Shown here one piece after another: positions 6,279 through 8,889 of a DNA stretch of 8,889 nt. Location of the stretch: the NCBI GenBank assembly GCA_002315565.1, contig DCHD01000041.1, forward strand, positions 1 through 8,889, given 5' to 3'. Under the pieces are notes generated by a model. It was given only the letters and a program-made list of their open reading frames with translations. It was not told the origin of the DNA and did no database searches. This stretch comes from Solobacterium sp. UBA1761 (GTDB lineage Bacteria; Bacillota_I; Bacilli_A; Erysipelotrichales; Erysipelotrichaceae). How positions within the stretch are numbered: the stretch's first letter is position 1; every line of letters starts with the position of its first letter. Both the position numbers and the translations under genes were made by a program.

Positions 6279-6300
6279 GAACACATAAGGAGATTAATAC

Positions 6301-7086
6301 ATGTTATTAGATGATTACAACAAAGCCGTTGACTCTCTGATCAAAAAAGTCAGAACAACACAGAAAGAAAACATTGATAAAGCAGCTGAGATGATTGCTG
6401 AAACTGCCAGCAATGGTGGAAAGATCTATCTTGGAGAAATCTGCCATTCAATTCAGATGGACATCATTAACAGAGGTGGTGGTCCAGTATTCTATAAGAA
6501 ATTCGTTTATCCAAAGTATTACAAATACATCAACAAACCATTCATTCATAAGATTCTTTTCAGAGATTCAAAAGTAGACAGAAAGAACAAGGAAAGCGAT
6601 GCGTCAGGTTTAAGTAAAGCAACCTGGGGTATGGCAAAATATGCATTGAAGTGGGCTGGCCTTAAAAAAGGTGACCTTCTGATGGTGTCTTCTGTATCAG
6701 GAAGAACATCTTCTGTAAATGATTTGGCATATGAAGCAATGAAGATGGGCATTAAAGTCATCGCCTTCACTTCAATGGAATATACAGTTACTGTTGACCC
6801 AGTTCACCCATGCGGAAAAAGACTATACGAAATGGTTGACCTGGCAATGGACAACTGTGCACCTGCTGCTGAAGCAATGGTTGAATATCCTGGTATCGAA
6901 GCAAGATTTGCTGCAGCAAGCGGACTTGCCTGCAATATCCTGTTATGGTCTATGACTGCCGTTGCAATCGACAAGATGATGGCTGATGGCAAGACACCTG
7001 GTGTTTTAAAATCAGCAAACTATCCTGGCGGCAACACCTACAACAAGACAGTCATTGAACCTCATTACGAGAAATACGGCTGGTAA
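6301..7086 (+). CDS. SIS-domain sugar-phosphate-binding protein (COG4821/UPF0309 type)
   Basis: A 261-residue cytoplasmic protein of the SIS fold used by sugar-phosphate isomerases and by MurQ. The phosphate-binding serine-rich loop VSSVSGRTSSVNDLAYEA is at 129-146. HPCGKRLYEMVDLAMDNCAP at 169-188 resembles the HPSGKRL...DNGAP block of COG4821 proteins. PGIEARFAAASGLACNILLW continues at 197-216. An N-terminal helical part (1-35) and the GGKIYLGEICHS strand-loop (39-50) are also typical. Residues about 66-100 form a lysine- and tyrosine-rich stretch (YPKYYKYINK, DRKNKESD) that looks longer than usual. The ATG has an AAGGAG 8 bases upstream. It is followed two bases after its stop by a ceramidase-like gene and faces murQ across a short gap. 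The natural substrate is not known; an amino-sugar phosphate is a reasonable inference. Confidence 0.88.
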   Translation: MLLDDYNKAVDSLIKKVRTTQKENIDKAAEMIAETASNGGKIYLGEICHSIQMDIINRGGGPVFYKKFVYPKYYKYINKPFIHKILFRDSKVDRKNKESDASGLSKATWGMAKYALKWAGLKKGDLLMVSSVSGRTSSVNDLAYEAMKMGIKVIAFTSMEYTVTVDPVHPCGKRLYEMVDLAMDNCAPAAEAMVEYPGIEARFAAASGLACNILLWSMTAVAIDKMMADGKTPGVLKSANYPGGNTYNKTVIEPHYEKYGW

Positions 7087-7088
7087 TC

Positions 7089-8267
7089 ATGCAGTATTCA
7101 TTCCGTAAAGCCTGTATCAATCCCATCATGCCAGCCTACGCGGTTGGCTTTGCGGTTGAAAAAGATAAATCAACCTATACAAAGTTAGACCTCAATCTGC
7201 GTCTTTTAAGACTCAAATCAGAAGATAAAGAGATAATCATGTGTGCCATTGACTCACTTGATGTATCATATGACGTTTATCTCAAGTTTAATGAGATCGT
7301 ACATTCTTTCTATCCTGATGCGCTGTTTACCATTACCTGCTCACATACTCATTACGCTCCATCTTTGGCCAATCAGTTTCCAATGCTGAAGATTGATGAA
7401 CTCTATTTAGACCAGGTGACTAAAGTATTCAGAGAAGCCGTAAAGAACCTGCCTTTAAGAAACATCAAAGCTTCTGTTTCATACAATACAAAGCCGTTCA
7501 CTGAAGTTGGTTCAACAAGAGTTTCAGCCAACGACGCAAACAATGTCTATGCCGGAGCTTTATCTTTCTATCACAAAGACAAGCGTATCGGAAACATTGT
7601 CTTCTATAACTGTCATCCAACTGAAGATAACAAGGCACCGGAATACTTCTCAAGTGCCTATGTTGGCGCAACAATAGAAAAACTTGAAGAAAAATATCCT
7701 GATGAGTTTTTCATGTTTATGCAGGGGTCATGCGGTGACGTATCTTCAAGATTCACCAGGAAGGAAAGATCGTTCAATCAGACCCTTGAATTTGGCAGAC
7801 TGCTTTCAGAATGTTTCAGCGAGCTTATTGAAAACAATACTCAAAGAAATGAACTGACACTTTCACATAACTCTGTTACCTTAGACTTTGACTATACAGT
7901 CAAAGAAGTACCTGAGATACCTGAAGCACTGCTTGAGACACTGAAAGAAGCGGAAAAGAAAGAACTTTATATCGGTATAGAAGAGCTGAAGAAATTCAGA
8001 AGTATGAAAAACCTGCCATCTTCAAATACCATCAATCTCAACAGTATTCATCTTGGACCATACAGACTGTTCACAAATCCATTTGAACTTTTCTCTGTAT
8101 ATAATGAGCTGATTGACAGAAACAATACATTACTGATCAATTACACCAATGGTGCCCTGGCTTATCTTTTACCGGTAAATAATAAGACAATATCTTATGA
8201 ATACTTCCTTGAGACTGTCTCAAACGAAGATAAACTCAAACTTGTAGAAGCAATAAAGAACCTTTAG
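7089..8267 (+). CDS. Neutral/alkaline ceramidase-like amidase, cytoplasmic and short
   Basis: A 392-residue protein related to the neutral ceramidase N-terminal domain, a zinc amidase fold that cleaves N-acyl bonds. Recognisable blocks are TCSHTHYAPS at 83-92 (histidine ligand region), NCHPTED at 174-180 (second histidine, His176), and MQGSCGDVSS at 211-220, where Ser219 sits like the catalytic serine of GDVSP in ceramidases. NPFELF at 330-335 (Glu333) and NYTNGALAYLLP at 351-362 would supply the glutamate and tyrosine ligands. It lacks a signal peptide and is much shorter than secreted ceramidases of about 650 residues, having no C-terminal immunoglobulin-like domain. It starts 2 bases after the SIS gene with no clear Shine-Dalgarno sequence, so coupling is likely. 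Because the cell probably makes no ceramide, the true substrate may be an N-acyl sugar or amino compound. Confidence 0.85.
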   Translation: MQYSFRKACINPIMPAYAVGFAVEKDKSTYTKLDLNLRLLRLKSEDKEIIMCAIDSLDVSYDVYLKFNEIVHSFYPDALFTITCSHTHYAPSLANQFPMLKIDELYLDQVTKVFREAVKNLPLRNIKASVSYNTKPFTEVGSTRVSANDANNVYAGALSFYHKDKRIGNIVFYNCHPTEDNKAPEYFSSAYVGATIEKLEEKYPDEFFMFMQGSCGDVSSRFTRKERSFNQTLEFGRLLSECFSELIENNTQRNELTLSHNSVTLDFDYTVKEVPEIPEALLETLKEAEKKELYIGIEELKKFRSMKNLPSSNTINLNSIHLGPYRLFTNPFELFSVYNELIDRNNTLLINYTNGALAYLLPVNNKTISYEYFLETVSNEDKLKLVEAIKNL

Positions 8268-8297
8268 AATCAGTGAAAATTCACTGATTTTCTTTTT
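8268..8297 (+). terminator. Intrinsic terminator after the ceramidase-like gene
   Basis: Immediately after the TAG at 8265-8267, AATCAGTGA (8268-8276) pairs with TCACTGATT (8281-8289) in a perfect nine-base-pair stem with a four-base loop. The stem runs directly into TTCTTTTT (8290-8297). The stem is AT-rich but the U-run is good. On the minus strand there is little U-run, so it acts mainly for the plus-strand unit. Confidence 0.88.
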
Positions 8298-8307
8298 ACT
8301 ATAGATA

Positions 8308-8313
8308 TATAAT
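8308..8313 (+). promoter_or_regulatory. -10 element TATAAT just before the FliB-family gene
   Basis: A perfect TATAAT ends 6 bases before the ATG at 8320, so normal initiation 6-8 bases downstream would fall on or next to the start codon. No good -35 is seen at 16-18 bases (the best is TGATTT at 8285-8290, inside the terminator hairpin). No Shine-Dalgarno motif precedes the ATG. A chance match in AT-rich DNA cannot be excluded. Confidence 0.4.
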
Positions 8314-8319
8314 TTTTCT

Positions 8320-8889
8320 ATGAGCAAATGGCTTGTTGCTGACTACTACGAAAACTTCAGATGCAAATGTGAGAAATGTCGTCATAGCTGTTGTCATGGC
8401 TGGCAGATTCCTGTTTCAAAAGATGAATATCTTGAACTCGTGAACCAGGAATGTGATGAAGAACTGCGTCATAGACTCGACGTATCTTTCATAACTCCGG
8501 AATATATCGATGAAAACCGATACAGAGTCATTTCTTTTAATTATCTTGGGGATTGTCCGATGAATAAAGATGGACTCTGTGAGGTTCATAAAAAACTCGG
8601 TGAAACTTATCTTCCCAAAACATGCAGGCTTTATCCAAGAAGCCTCAAAAACATCAACGGCATAAACACCGCCTGCTGTTCATCATCGTGTGAGGCAGTA
8701 ATAGAAGCATTGCTAAACGAAAACAAACTCTCCATCAAAGAGATAGAAATGGATGCAGTTGCAAGTCTTTCCTATACCGTAGATTCTGATATAAAAGAAG
8801 AACTGAATGATTTTGAAATAATCATGGAAGATGACAACAGAAGTATCGTTGAACGTATATCTGATAGGCTATGTCACAACAAATGGATG
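8320..8889 (+). CDS. FliB/lysine-N-methylase family cysteine-rich protein, 3' end outside window
   Basis: The frame is open for 190 codons from ATG 8320 to the right edge, so the C-terminus is missing. The N-terminal half matches the flagellin lysine-N-methylase (FliB) family: YYENFRCKCEKCRHSCCHGW at 9-28, then GDCPMNKDGLCEVHKKLGE at 78-96, TCRLYPRS at 101-108 and a cysteine group ACCSSSC at 118-124. These eleven cysteines (15, 17, 20, 24, 25, 79, 87, 102, 119, 120, 124) suggest a metal or iron-sulphur centre. FliB methylates lysines of flagellin, but many family members occur in bacteria without flagella and their targets are unknown; no flagellar gene is visible here. The start is fixed by its distance to the conserved YYENF block. 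There is no Shine-Dalgarno sequence and a TATAAT lies 6 bases upstream. It stands behind a terminator and is probably transcribed on its own. Confidence 0.85.
   Translation, partial: MSKWLVADYYENFRCKCEKCRHSCCHGWQIPVSKDEYLELVNQECDEELRHRLDVSFITPEYIDENRYRVISFNYLGDCPMNKDGLCEVHKKLGETYLPKTCRLYPRSLKNINGINTACCSSSCEAVIEALLNENKLSIKEIEMDAVASLSYTVDSDIKEELNDFEIIMEDDNRSIVERISDRLCHNKWM

Noticed and set aside
6395..6992. Short open frames within the SIS gene (plus 6395-6577; minus 6546-6770 and 6804-6992)
   Set aside because: Contained within a conserved gene in other frames, with no start signals or recognisable motifs.
1..8889. Mobile elements, CRISPR repeats, tRNA or rRNA genes
   Set aside because: No transposase or integrase coding, no regularly spaced repeats, and no cloverleaf or rRNA-like stretch was seen on either strand; only the preQ1 aptamer and one terminator stand out as structured RNA.

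Overview
The window looks like a chromosomal segment of a low-GC, Gram-positive gut-type bacterium in the Bacillota. An Erysipelotrichia or Clostridia-like host is my best guess. The support is AT-rich non-coding DNA, strong AAGGAG-type Shine-Dalgarno sequences, a tightly packed operon with TAATG stop/start overlaps, a queT gene under a preQ1-I riboswitch, and family resemblances throughout. No rRNA, tRNA, insertion sequence, phage gene or CRISPR array was seen. No non-coding stretch exceeds 300 bases; the longest is about 200 bases (917-1114).

Left end (1-968, minus strand): a short gene encodes a double-glycine-type leader fused to a four-cysteine zinc-ribbon-like core. After its stop codon and one more codon comes a nucleotidyltransferase-fold gene that runs off the left edge. 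The pair has its own promoter candidate and is the least explained part of the window.

Centre (1115-6227, minus strand): eight genes packed like one operon, in transcription order mgtC/sapB family, murQ, bcp, yaaA, PAP2-family phosphatase, alpha/beta-hydrolase esterase, GyrI-like protein, queT. Gaps are 3 to 51 bases, and three junctions share one base. The themes are cell-envelope recycling (MurQ, PAP2), peroxide defence (Bcp, YaaA), probable detoxification (GyrI-like, esterase) and queuosine-precursor uptake (QueT). The last gene is separately controlled by a preQ1-I aptamer that fills the gap before it and contains its Shine-Dalgarno sequence.

Right (6301-8297, plus strand): a divergent two-gene unit encodes a SIS-domain sugar-phosphate protein (COG4821 type) and a cytoplasmic neutral-ceramidase-like amidase. 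It ends at a clear intrinsic terminator. Its start region faces mgtC-murQ with overlapping promoter candidates. Together with murQ it suggests handling of amino sugars or N-acyl compounds, but this is inference.

Right edge (8308-8889, plus strand): a FliB/lysine-N-methylase-family cysteine-rich protein, cut by the window end. A perfect TATAAT lies so close to its ATG that the mRNA may be leaderless.
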